A stretch of DNA of 64,000 nt from Dermatophagoides farinae. Taxonomy: Eukaryota > Arthropoda > Arachnida > Sarcoptiformes > Pyroglyphidae. The stretch spans positions 3,033,001 to 3,097,000 of the forward strand of contig NC_134685.1 in assembly GCF_024713945.1 (NCBI RefSeq), in the 5' to 3' direction. The notes beneath the pieces are model-generated. The model searched no databases. It saw only the letters and a program-made list of their open reading frames with translations, and had not been told where the DNA came from. Shown here in pieces: positions 26,094 to 36,208 of the stretch (its first letter is position 1; each line of letters starts with the position of its first letter). The translations under genes were made by a program, and so were the position numbers.

Positions 26094-27014
26094 AAAATCA
26101 TCATCATCATTGACTTCTTAATGTATTTTTTTTTAAAAAAAAGCAAAATTCAAATTTGCAATTTTTGTTTCTCTCTTCTTCTCTGGAAATCAAAATCAAT
26201 ATTCTAAGGAGAAGATGGAGGCGAATTTTCAATATTTTTCAAAAATTTTTTTTCTATTGTTTGTTTTTCAAAAATCGAACCACGAATCGATAAATTTTGT
26301 TCAGGTAAGTAGTATATTCACCAAACGAAAGTTTACATATTAAAATCTACTATTCTATGACGCTTGTTTGTCGGTAACTGCAACTTTTACACTCGCCAAG
26401 TGCTTGCACTGTGTACTGGCACTGTGTATTAACTTGGCATTTGATGCGGGGAAGCCGAGCTGGACATTCCTACTTATTTTCAGTACAAACATAACTATTT
26501 AGTATAAGCTACTCAGTGTGTGTTGTGTGTGTGTGTCTGAGCATGCGGGAAAACTTTTGAATGCCGCTGAACAGTTCGTCCAGCTCAGAAGTAGAAGTCG
26601 CTTCCAAAGAAACGCATTCTGTGGTATGTAGCTTTGACAAAGCTTTTTTTCATTGTTCTAGCTCAGCACACTTTGCTGCAGATTTTGCATCCAATAGATG
26701 GTGCAGTCATTCAATAGTACATAGAAAGAGTTCGAATTCGAATTTTTCGAATTGATTATTGTGATAATACATGTGGCACGTGATTTTCATTTTGTGTGCC
26801 TGTGTGAGTGTGTATTTGATGATAAAATCTTGCCTGAAGACTGCATTCATTGGAATGATTTTTTTCTGTGTTTTTGTTCCCGTGATCTATGATCTACTCA
26901 TCGTTTGGTAAGTTATTTCGGTTATTTAACCTGATTATACCTAAAATACCTGATAACTTTTTTCATAACTTTTTTCATTTAAAATAAAGAAAATGGAGCA
27001 TTTACGATATTACA

Positions 27015-27360
27015 GAAAGCCACAGCGGTTGACGATTCAATGTTGAGTGTCTTCATGCGATGAACCCACAAGGTTATCCTATAGGATCTATAGACACAAA
27101 CTTGGATTAAACATTGGATCGATTATCATGTTCAGTCGCAATATTGAACCACAAAGTGGTTTGCTCAATGGCACGCGTTTATTTGTAAATAGACGCAGCA
27201 TTGAAGCTCGAATATTGACAAGGAGGCTATGATTCATTTTGCAGCAAAACGATCGAGATCTTAAGCTACCATTTAAATTGGTTCGTGGACGATTTCCTGT
27301 CGTATTGGCTTTTGCTCTGACAATTAATTAATGTTTTAAGGAAAATCTTTCGATAAAATA
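27015..27360 (+). pseudogene. Fragment of Helitron PIF1-like DNA helicase
   Basis: Translation in shifting frames shows, in the correct order, ECLHAMNPQGYP, HKLGLNIGSIIMFSRNIEPQ, SGLLNGTRLFV, IEARILT, DLKLPFKLVRGRFPVVLAF, ALTIN and GKSFDKI. These match the C-terminal third of Helitron helicases (family pattern: hydrophobic-rich PxxLNLKxGxxIMLLRNL, GLCNGTRL, PFxLxRRQFPVxLAFAMTINKSQGQ). The remnant contains at least two stops and about three frame changes over 115 codons, and the upstream Walker A and B motifs are absent. It is a dead fragment. Confidence 0.75.
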
Positions 27361-27467
27361 ATAATTAATGCAATGCACAAGTGATGGCTGACCCTGCGGT
27401 ACCAAACCGAAGGCCGGAAGCAACACGCCGTGCATAGAAACCCACCGTCAGGCACGAAGCGTTAAAA

Positions 27468-27633
27468 TTGACACCTTTGGCTGGGTACCAAGCAGGGGGG
27501 CGGCGCAGCCGCCACACCTGCGGGTATCCAGCTATATTGACCGTCAAGGATTGATACCTTTGACTGGATACCAAGCAGGGGGGCGGCGCAGCCGCCACCC
27601 CTGCGGGTATCCAGTTATATTGACCGTCAAGGA
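27468..27633. repeat. GC-rich tandem repeat, two 83-bp palindromic units
   Basis: Two copies, 27468-27550 and 27551-27633, differ at only a few positions. Each contains a nested palindrome: CTGG(G/A)TACC paired with GGTATCCAG outside, CAGGGG paired with CCCCTG (second copy), and GGCGGCGCAGCCGCC at the centre. Such GC content and symmetry are alien to this AT-rich window. It adjoins the helicase fragment and the terminal hairpin, so I take it as part of the Helitron 3' region; it could be a separate small element. Confidence 0.8.
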
Positions 27634-27911
27634 GTCAGCCCCGCAGGGCCAGACCAGGACAGGCGCGAAGCGCCTGTTCTCGGGCTGGTATATTCAATTT
27701 TCACTAATGATTACAAGTTGATTACAGCACAAACAAACAAAAAAATAGAATGGAGAGAAATTGAAATTTCATTTTTCTATATGATTCGTTCATATAAAAA
27801 AAAGAGAATCATTTTATTACAACCATTTTTTCATCTGATGATGATCTGTATTCTACCAAAAAAAAAAAAAAGAAATTCCTGACCAGATTTGTTTCTAAAA
27901 TCGAAAAAAAT

Positions 27912-29587
27912 ATGTTGAACAAACTACGTTTCTATGATCAAATTCGTCAATTAATTATCGACGATAATAATGAAAAACATTGGCGGTTATATCGACATGA
28001 AATGATCATTTTATTGATTGAATTCATTCGAATCATTGGTTATCTATTTATTTGTTTCAAAGATATTAGTTTATTAGAAACATTGGCTTCATATGCAGGG
28101 CCGGCCGAGGCGCCTGTGCAGACTGTGCACCGCACAAGGCCTCGCGCTGCCTTCGCCCTTTCCGCTGTACAACACAGGGCCTCGCAGCTCCAACTTTTCA
28201 AGCTATTTTTGCACAAGGCCTCGCGATTTTCTCGGCCGGCCCTGTTCATATGATCCAACTGTAAAACTTATTTTTGGCAATGTTCTTCATTCAAATATGA
28301 CGTTACATTATTATCAACATAAAATCGAAAATTGTCGTGTAACTGCATTGACTCTTGCCATTGGTATATTGTATATTATACAAAGTCAATATGTTATCTA
28401 TTTTAATGATTATCGATTAATTGGTTTTACATCGGTTTATGATTTTACCGTACGTAATATGGATTTATATCGTTCATGTTTACTATTCAATCATCATCGT
28501 AATCAAACTGATGATAATCATTGGACAAATCGATTATCATTTTGGTCATTTATACGATCAATCAATCATCATAATTCAAATCTATGGCAAATAATTAATA
28601 TACACTATCTTTGTAAACAACTTCAACTGCAAATCAATTTCAAACGTTTTAAACGTATACGTATGCCAATCATTCCGTATATATCGGGTGAACATAAAAT
28701 TCTTCTGGTTCTTTCCGTTCTAATCATACATGATTATAGCATAATTACGCATTTAATTTGCTTTATTGTTGTCATGAACTTTAATGTTCGAAGCTTTATC
28801 CATCATTTTATGATTGATGGTGATTCTACGCTATTCATAACATTTGTATGTATAGATTTAGTTATTCATTTCTATGTATATCATATTCTTGTTAGAAATT
28901 CAATCATCTATCTAAATATGGCAACAATATCACAGGCATATCTATTGAAAAGATTACGATTCCTTAATCATCTAATGTTTCGTATATCAACAAAACAATT
29001 GCCGAATAAATATGGTTTGAATGAATTTCTTTTTCAACAATTTCGTCGACAATTAACATATATTTGTTCTATGATTCACAATAGTAATCATACAATATGG
29101 GCTAATGTTATATTGTTTGCATTGATCAGTAATCTGCCAATCAATATAATGGCCACATATCGTATCCTATATCGGCCAATGAATATGCAATCATTGATGA
29201 TACACATTCTGTTTGTCAATGTACAAATATTGACCATAATATTGACATTATTTCCAATGGCTGAACAAAATCGTTTGATGCATCGTAGTAAACGTTATAT
29301 GCCACGTATGCAAATGTCACTTGAACGTTCGAATCAAATTGGTATCAAAATCAAAACATTAGAAATGTATGAACGTTTGACCAGTTCGAAACAACAATTT
29401 GGTTTCAGTATCGGTCATATTCATATAATAAATCATAAATATTTTTTCGAGGTAAATATATTCTGATTCTGATTTGATTTAATTTCTTTCTAACAATTTT
29501 TTTTTCATTTGATCATTTTCTTAGATCCTCATGTCATATGTTGCATTAATGTTAATGACGTTTGAGTTTTTTTCAAAAAATTTATAA
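27912..29587 (+). pseudogene. Gustatory-receptor-like 7TM chemoreceptor gene, interrupted by a hAT-type MITE
   Basis: Host segments 27912-28095, 28253-29451 and 29525-29587 total 1,446 bases and keep one frame (481 residues) once the insertion and one target-site copy are ignored; the last two are joined by a normal GT-AG intron. The protein is hydrophobic with several membrane segments (IILLIEFIRIIGYLFICF, IIQSQYVIYFND, ILFALISNLPINIMATYRIL). Its final exon gives EILMSYVALMLMTFEFF, in the place of the C-terminal TY...Q helix of arthropod gustatory receptors. The 157 extra bases at 28096-28252 change the frame and create an early stop, so this allele cannot make a full receptor. The flanking coding sequence shows no other damage, so the loss looks recent or polymorphic. 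Family assignment is by topology and C-terminal pattern, not by clear identity. Confidence 0.65.
28096..28244. mobile_element. 149-bp hAT-type MITE with 8-bp target-site duplication
   Basis: Perfect 14-bp terminal inverted repeats (CAGGGCCGGCCGAG at the left, its reverse complement at the right) are flanked by the 8-bp duplication TTCATATG at 28088-28095 and 28245-28252. An 8-bp duplication and ends starting CAGGG are the hallmarks of hAT DNA transposons. There is no transposase, so it is non-autonomous. Inside are two 15-bp direct repeats GCACAAGGCCTCGCG at 28132-28146 and 28211-28225, possibly subterminal binding sites. Perfect ends and target site suggest a young insertion. Confidence 0.92.
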
Positions 29588-30583
29588 AACAAAACGTCTG
29601 ATGATCCATCATCATCGTTTCAAACTGGATACATTGTGTTTTTATTATAAACAAATGATTCTGATAAAAATGAGGAAAAATCATTTGTATCATTTTCATC
29701 ATAGACATTTCTTATTTGTTCAACAATCAAAGAAACACGTACACACCCACCATTCTCACCAATTTAATCACTTTAAAGACTTGTCATTCATTCAAAATCA
29801 TTCTGTTTACGATGATGATGATGATGATGATCATTATGCAGTAGAATTTACAATCATAAAAAATATTCACAAGAATAATATAACACAGATATAGATGATT
29901 CTTTGATATATAAAAATAGAATTTTTATTTTTATTTTTCATTCACCATATGTTCATCACAACAACAAGAATCATGCTACGATTTGGTATGTATGTGGATG
30001 TGGTGTATTTTATTGTTGTTAATTGTGAATGTGATGCCAATTCTTTAAACCGATTTTTTTTAAATTTTTTTTCTGGTTTGTTCAATTGCATCTTATAAAT
30101 CCTTTTTAATTTCATAATTATACACACACACACACGAATAGAATCTCTTCCTGTGTGTGTGTGGATAAACCACAAATTTATTCTTCTTTTTTTTCTTGAT
30201 GACAATTTTATTTTTATTATTATTTTTGTTTTTTTTTTGTTTTTCGTGAACCGGTTCATGATTTTTATTTTCATGTGTCTGCATGTGTTTGTTTTGCTCT
30301 AGATTTTATTTTTATAATCACATTCTCTTCTTCATCTTTTCATTAGCAACAACGTTAATAATCATATCACGTACAGGAAGAATTCAAGAATTCAAGAATG
30401 TTAATATAAAAACAAAAATTCTTTATTCATTTTAATCGTAATGATGATCCTGATGATGATGATGTGACAATTTTTGGCTTGTAATGTGAATTTGTTTTGT
30501 TTATTTTTTTTGAATCAAATTCTTTTTCCTAATAAGAAGAAAATCTTGTATCTTCTTGAATCATTGTATCATCATTGAATCAA
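29588..30583. other. Intergenic region
   Basis: AT-rich spacer between the receptor and the K2P channel with CA/GT runs near 30121-30136 and 30151-30162 and CATGATG repeats. Short open frames here are biased by simple repeats. No gene supported. Confidence 0.5.
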
Positions 30584-32812
30584 ATGGCTAATATTACATC
30601 ACCAAGATCAACAACAACACCAAGAGCGCCACCACGTTTTCATCGATCTGGTATCGGTAAAAATAGTCATCAATCATTGTCATCACCACGTTTTTCGAAT
30701 TCATTTCGAAATGTGCCATCATCACGATCAATGTTTGTTGTGGATCCAAAAACATTGGCCACACGTTTATTGGTTAAACCAAATTTTGATGATGTACTTG
30801 AAGGCACCAATACACGATTAGTACGATTATTTGTATGGCTCAAACGGCTAAGTGAAAGTTGGTTTACACATGTATTACTTTTGATTGCATTGATTCTTTA
30901 TGCATGTCTTGGTGGTGCCATTTTTTCAACGATTGAAGGAAATCATGAAAAAGAACAGAATGTAAGTGAATAATAAAACAAAAAAATTATTGAAAATTTT
31001 CATTTCTCAATCAATCTGTTCAAAGGCAATTATTCGACAATTATATGAACCAATCGATCAAATGACTGATAAAATAATTGATGAATTATGGCGTTATCGA
31101 CAAAATTTTCCATTACCAAATGATCATGATGATGATGATGGTGATAATGAACATTATAATGACCAATATGTACTAATTATTGATCAATATTGGTATCTAA
31201 AAGTTGAAGATGAATTGGATCGTTTTGATTGGATTGTACGTGAACAATGTTCAAAACGTTTAAATTATTCAATCGAACGTTTTGATGAAACCGATCGTTG
31301 GGATTTTATTGGTTCAGTATTTTTTAGTATGACTGTATTTACAACAATCGGTAAGTATATCCACTTGCTTGTTGTATATGTACGTGTGTGGGTGTCAAAT
31401 TTCTCAATTGTAAAACCAATCAATCAATTTGATTTTCAAAATTGAACGAAAAAAATTTTAATTCACATGCTGTGAATTAAAATTTGATGATGATTATTTC
31501 CAGACATTATAGAATTTGACAAGAAATTTGTGTGTATGTGTGTGTGTCATAAATCATCACAGCATATCATCAATCGTAACATTGAATTTGGATCTGATTC
31601 AAGAAAAGAAAAATTTTATTTCGAAATTCCTGTATGTGTGTGTGTGTGTAGTTTACGAGTTTTCAACCATAAAAAAACTAACACATTTCATCATTTTAAA
31701 GATTCAGCAGTTTTTTTTTGTTTACCTAATTTCTTTTTTCTAATTACAGAATGTCACACAAAAAAAACGTTTTAATTACGAGTTTTAATTAAAATTCCAT
31801 CTTTTTTTTCGTTATTTTAGGCTATGGTGATAGTCCACCAGTGACAACATTGGGTAAAACAGCCACGATGATATATTCATTTTTTGGCATTCCACTATTA
31901 TTGATTGTATTGGCCGATTTTGGTAGAATATTCACGAAAATAATCAAATATCTAATAATGTCTTGTCGTCGTATCTATTATGATCGTTCATTAAGATCTG
32001 TACGACATATGGGACGTAAAGCAACACGTTCAACAAAATTTCAACAAGCAATAATGGATACATTGAATAAAATTCAACGACAGCCACCATTTTTTATTGA
32101 TTCAAATACAGGACGTGTTACAATGTTACCACCACCAGAAATATCACAACCAAATCTGCAATCAACAACAAATCCAATGATGGCATCATCATCATCATCA
32201 TCATCGGTATTATATCGACAAAATCCAATCCCAATGGTAACCATTTCGCCATCATCACCAACGTCACCATCAACTATGATGACACCGGAAACACCAATGC
32301 CAACAATGTTAGATTTCGATGAAATGGATGATGAATTCAATCTGCCTATATCGTTGGCATTAGCCATACTTATGTTATATTTATTTCTTGGTGCAATACT
32401 TTTTTGGGCATTCGAAAATTGGACATTATTTCAAGCATTCTATTTTGTATTCATTTCAATGTCAACAATCGGTTTCGGTGATTTTGTTCCCACACAATTC
32501 AATGTATTGCTATATGCATTCATCTATTTTCTATTTGGTCTTGCATTAACATCAATGTGTATCAACGTTATTCAAGAAAAATTATCATCAACATTTGAAA
32601 AGGCTAGAGTTACAATCGGTGAATCGATTGGCTTGGATCCTTCAACTCCAATTACGATTGTAAATCCGAATTTAAATCCATTATCACAAGAAACAACAGC
32701 TGCTGCTGCGGCTACATCATCATCATCAAAATCAAGCTCAAGACAAAGTTCACCAGAAAAACCACCGGCATCTACTACTAAGACATCATCATCATCATCA
32801 TTGAAACCATGA
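30584..32812 (+). CDS. Two-pore-domain (K2P/KCNK) potassium channel
   Basis: Three exons, 30584-30961, 31026-31350 and 31821-32812, give 564 residues in frame. K2P channels are dimers of four-helix subunits that carry background K+ current at the plasma membrane. M1 is LLLIALILYACLGGAIFSTIE (about residues 98-118), with the extracellular cap helices in exon 2. The first pore helix and filter, TVFTTIG|YGDSPP, is split by the second intron between its two glycines. M2 and M3 follow (MIYSFFGIPLLLIVLADFGR and LALAILMLYLFLGAILFWAF). The second filter is STIGFGDFVP, so the GYG/GFG pair is standard. A Ser/Pro/Met-rich loop links M2 to M3 and the cytoplasmic tail is Ser-rich. I start at the ATG at 30584. 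The subtype (TASK, TREK or other) is not clear. Its 3' end faces the phosphatase gene, with 71 bases between stops. Confidence 0.93.
31453..31485 (+). repeat. Perfect 15-bp inverted repeat in K2P intron 2
   Basis: AAATTTTAATTCACA, loop TGC, then TGTGAATTAAAATTT. A perfect AT-rich hairpin about 100 bases after the donor of the 470-base second intron. It could be a tiny MITE relic, a structural splicing element or chance; no target duplication is evident. Confidence 0.8.
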
Positions 32813-32883
32813 AATTTCAAACACACACACACAATTATTTTGTTCTTTTTTCTTTGTTTTTTTTTAATTTCACATATATAGTT

Positions 32884-35800
32884 TTAATCTGTTGCTGATT
32901 GATTATTTGCTGTATCGATACGAATTATACGAATTGAATCACCTTCAACCAACATAACGGCACATTCATTATTATTACCACAATAATGTGAACTGGAAAA
33001 AACAGTGGCACATTTTTTATCAAAATGAAAAAAGAATCCATTTGTTGGCACTTCATGTGCACGAACAATATGTGTAAGGCCATTATTTTTAAGAAATTTA
33101 GTGGCTGCATCTTCATTGAATACGAATGCTGTTCCACGTTTACGATTTGGTAAGAATCCTTCACGTGGATCTTCCACACCATTCATTAGGCATGCTAATT
33201 CAAGAAATTGTTGCTGATGTATGGGATCTGACCATAAAATTTCCCATGCAATTGGAAATGAATGTTCTGGTTCCGGCATATAATTATCCAAACGTTGTAT
33301 TTCACCAATTTCCATTGTATTGCGTGGTATACCGCCATGTGCACAGAATATAGCATCATCAACAATGGCACATAATGGTAATCGATCAAACAATCGATTA
33401 GTTGATTCCCAGATTTTCAAACCAATTTCATCACCATATTTTGATAAACATTCAGCTCTATATGAATAATGTGCTTGTAATGGTCTTACTTCATGATTAC
33501 CACGTAATAATGTCATTTTGTTTGGCATTAAAATTTTCATACTCATCAAATAAATGACGCATTCAATTGACCAACGACCACGATCAACATAATCACCAAG
33601 GAATACTAAATTGGCATCAATAGCTGGATATTGTTTCCAAAGACATTGTTCCAATGTAAGCAGATCATCCAAATTACCATGTATATCACCAATTATGAAT
33701 GCAGGTGAATTGACAATAACACAACGATTTTCTGATTCCAATTGTTCACTTAATCGTCTCTCTAGCATTGTAAACCAATCATATAATTGTTGACTATCTC
33801 TTGAATTGTCGGCCATAAATCCATTTGGTCTTTTAGCGTCACCTTTCAATGGTGCAAATTCTCTTATCTTTCGAATCAATGACCAAGCAATATTTAATAC
33901 TTCAAAATCATTGTCATCACTTTTACGAAAAAAATTTTTCAAATTAAATTTTCGTTTTCGATTTGAACTTGACGATGATGATGAATAATTTGTCCGTGTT
34001 TCACCAACACCACGACGATTATTAATTTGTTTCAAATGATTACGTGAACAAACATAGCCATTATTGTCGATTCGTAATAAATGATCACAAAGTGTTATTT
34101 GTTTTTCTTTACAATTCGAACATGTACCCGAATATGTTTCTTCAATTGCCGATGACCATTTGAATTCACGACCACTACGTTTTTTACGGCGTGTAAATAT
34201 AATGTTTGTAATCATCTGGAATACTGGTCGATCAGCACGACATAATTTGGATGTACCACGAAATCGATGACTACCAACAGCAACAACAAATGCTTTATAG
34301 GAAATTCGATTCACATCCAACATATTTGGTTCCATTACTTGCAATGTTTCCGCTAATTTACAATCAATTTCTTCACGTTTCAATTTCGGATGTATAACGA
34401 TAAGCATTTGACGGATATCTTCACGTGTTAAATAGTTTCGTTTATTCACATCATAATAGCGCATTACAAATTTTGCACGTACTTCATTATGAATTGAATG
34501 ACAATCAATACATGCAAGGCCCATCAATAATTCTGGAAATGTTATGGATCCATTACAATTGTAATTGAATGCCATAAACAGATGAGTGAGACGTTCATCT
34601 TCAAATTGAAATCCATATTTTGTCATATAAACACGAAATGAATGAAATGCCATTGACATTGATGGAAAACAATGGTCAAGAAAATCACTATATAAACGTT
34701 CAATATCTTTTTCTGATAGATTTGAACTCAATAACATTGCTTCTTCATCGGTACGTGGTGGATTACGTGGCAAGAATTGAAATGCCAAATCTAGAGTGTA
34801 TTCGATAAAACTACTTTTACGACCAGTCGTTGTACTTAGGCTACACCAATATGATTTTGATTTATCACTATTATCATCGACATGTTGCTGTTGTTGTTGT
34901 TGTAATTGTATTGAAGATGATTGTATATGTAATCGATAGAAATCAATCAATTCTGGTCCCCACATATAATCCAATGTACCGGAATCAAGTATTTTTTCAT
35001 CCACCCACATCAATATATCATTATCTTGACAGCAATGAAAATTTGATTTCGGATCCAATTTTATCATCCATGTAATACGATTGATTAGTTCTAATGTTTG
35101 TGGTAATTGTATAGCGGCCACTTCAATGATCCAACGATCTTGGAATGGTGGTCGATTTTTTAGCTGCACAAATGTATCCATATCACCATTGGATAGAACG
35201 ATCAATAAGCCGGCAAGGCCACCTTCATTCCAACTTTTATTTGTTGGCATCGGCATAAATGGCATCCATGCCGCTTGTCGTATAGATGGTTTGGTAATGG
35301 CAACTTTTCGATGTTGTATACAATGAATAAAGAATACGGCACAACTATAAAGACGATTAACCGTTGCCGATTGTTGTTCCATCGAATTTAATCCACTTGC
35401 AAATGGTAATGAATAATTTGTATTATTATTACTATTTTCGGCATTTTGTTCATCATTCGCAACAACATTGATACTACGACTTTTACCCGATAACGTATCA
35501 CGTGTACGACGACTTTTTGTCGATTTTTCCGTTTGATGATGTTGATGATGATGATGACGTTTACTTTTTGTACGTGGATTTATTAATTGCATTCGAGAAC
35601 GTGATCTAAGTGATGTTGCTGAACGATTACTTCGAATACTTTTTGGTTGTTGAATCAAATTTGGCTGTTGCGGTTGCTGTTGTTGTTGTTGCGGTTGCTG
35701 TGGCTGTTGTTGTTGTTGTTGTTGTATCGATGAAAATGATGGCGATGGTGCTACAGGTTGTTGTTGTTGAGTTTGTGGTGTTGGTGTCGGCGATAATGAT

Positions 35801-35913
35801 GGTGATGGTGCTGGTGTTGCTTGTACTGTGACTTCAGATGTTAACATTATATTCGACAAGGATGTGCCAATCATTTCAAACATTTCTTTAAATCGATCAT
35901 TAAGATTGTCCAT
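32884..35913 (-). CDS. Calcium-responsive type PPP serine/threonine phosphatase with upstream EF-hands
   Basis: A single exon encodes about 1,009 residues from ATG at 35913. The PPP catalytic domain, about residues 700-1,000, has every metal and catalytic motif: GDIHGNLDDL, GDYVDRG, LLRGNHE and CAHGGIP, plus the later RAHE. It should dephosphorylate Ser/Thr. Upstream at about residues 430-515 are EF-hand-like loops: NYNCNGSITFPE (Asn instead of Asp at position 1) and a degenerate DVNKRNYLTRED. A Cys-rich stretch (CSNCKEKQITLCDH) lies between the two domains. The first 130 residues are Gln/Pro-rich and disordered, followed by an unrecognised region (about residues 200-400). In PPEF/rdgC phosphatases, as I recall, EF-hands follow the catalytic domain, so the order here is unusual. 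Head-to-head with the acyltransferase gene, 295 bases apart. Confidence 0.88.
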   Translation of the reverse strand: MDNLNDRFKEMFEMIGTSLSNIMLTSEVTVQATPAPSPSLSPTPTPQTQQQQPVAPSPSFSSIQQQQQQQPQQPQQQQQQPQQPNLIQQPKSIRSNRSATSLRSRSRMQLINPRTKSKRHHHHQHHQTEKSTKSRRTRDTLSGKSRSINVVANDEQNAENSNNNTNYSLPFASGLNSMEQQSATVNRLYSCAVFFIHCIQHRKVAITKPSIRQAAWMPFMPMPTNKSWNEGGLAGLLIVLSNGDMDTFVQLKNRPPFQDRWIIEVAAIQLPQTLELINRITWMIKLDPKSNFHCCQDNDILMWVDEKILDSGTLDYMWGPELIDFYRLHIQSSSIQLQQQQQQHVDDNSDKSKSYWCSLSTTTGRKSSFIEYTLDLAFQFLPRNPPRTDEEAMLLSSNLSEKDIERLYSDFLDHCFPSMSMAFHSFRVYMTKYGFQFEDERLTHLFMAFNYNCNGSITFPELLMGLACIDCHSIHNEVRAKFVMRYYDVNKRNYLTREDIRQMLIVIHPKLKREEIDCKLAETLQVMEPNMLDVNRISYKAFVVAVGSHRFRGTSKLCRADRPVFQMITNIIFTRRKKRSGREFKWSSAIEETYSGTCSNCKEKQITLCDHLLRIDNNGYVCSRNHLKQINNRRGVGETRTNYSSSSSSSNRKRKFNLKNFFRKSDDNDFEVLNIAWSLIRKIREFAPLKGDAKRPNGFMADNSRDSQQLYDWFTMLERRLSEQLESENRCVIVNSPAFIIGDIHGNLDDLLTLEQCLWKQYPAIDANLVFLGDYVDRGRWSIECVIYLMSMKILMPNKMTLLRGNHEVRPLQAHYSYRAECLSKYGDEIGLKIWESTNRLFDRLPLCAIVDDAIFCAHGGIPRNTMEIGEIQRLDNYMPEPEHSFPIAWEILWSDPIHQQQFLELACLMNGVEDPREGFLPNRKRGTAFVFNEDAATKFLKNNGLTHIVRAHEVPTNGFFFHFDKKCATVFSSSHYCGNNNECAVMLVEGDSIRIIRIDTANNQSATD

Positions 35914-36208
35914 TTTTTTCACAATCGATCAAAACCGAAAACAAAACGTTAATGGTTTGTGTAATGATTATAATTTATAAATAGAATTGACATGACTGTT
36001 GTTGAAATTCACATTCATAGTTTCCTGTTCAATAATATAATTTGATTTTCGTTCTTGGAAAGAATTCTTTTTTTCGTTTTCGTTTTCTTTTTTTTCCTCG
36101 TCACGTTATTGATGAAAGTTGACGTTTTTAATTTTTTTTGGGTCAGTTTTGAAAAAAAAATTTATTTGCTGATATAATAAGCGATGAACGATAAAGATAT
36201 CGATAAAA

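Larger units (their letters stand above)
26346..27688 (+). mobile_element. Decayed Helitron (rolling-circle DNA transposon) remnant
   Basis: Three independent signs lie in order on the + strand. A possible 5' end, A followed by TCTACTATTCTATGACGC and CTTGTTTGTCGGTAACTG at 26346, resembles arthropod Helitron ends as I remember them. PIF1/Helitron-type helicase fragments occupy about 27015-27360. At 27659-27677 there is a perfect hairpin (ACAGGCGC, GAA, GCGCCTGT) followed seven bases later by CTGG at 27685-27688, with T as the next base; this fits the CTRR end and A/T target of Helitrons. The element is much richer in GC than its surroundings near the 3' end, lacks any Rep domain and most of the helicase, and is clearly inactive. 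The 5' boundary is uncertain, and several insertions may be superimposed. Confidence 0.6.

Noticed and set aside
26721-26755. GTTCGAATTCGAATTTTTCGAATT considered as a tRNA T-arm
   Set aside because: It is a local palindrome; no acceptor, D or anticodon stems can be placed around it.
27361-27700. GC-rich segment considered as bacterial contamination or an rRNA fragment
   Set aside because: It has no rRNA similarity I can recognise, is tandemly repeated and palindromic, and joins smoothly to Helitron helicase remains on one side and AT-rich host DNA on the other.
34830-35326. Open frames opposite the phosphatase gene
   Set aside because: Shadow frames of a long coding exon; no motif or start context.
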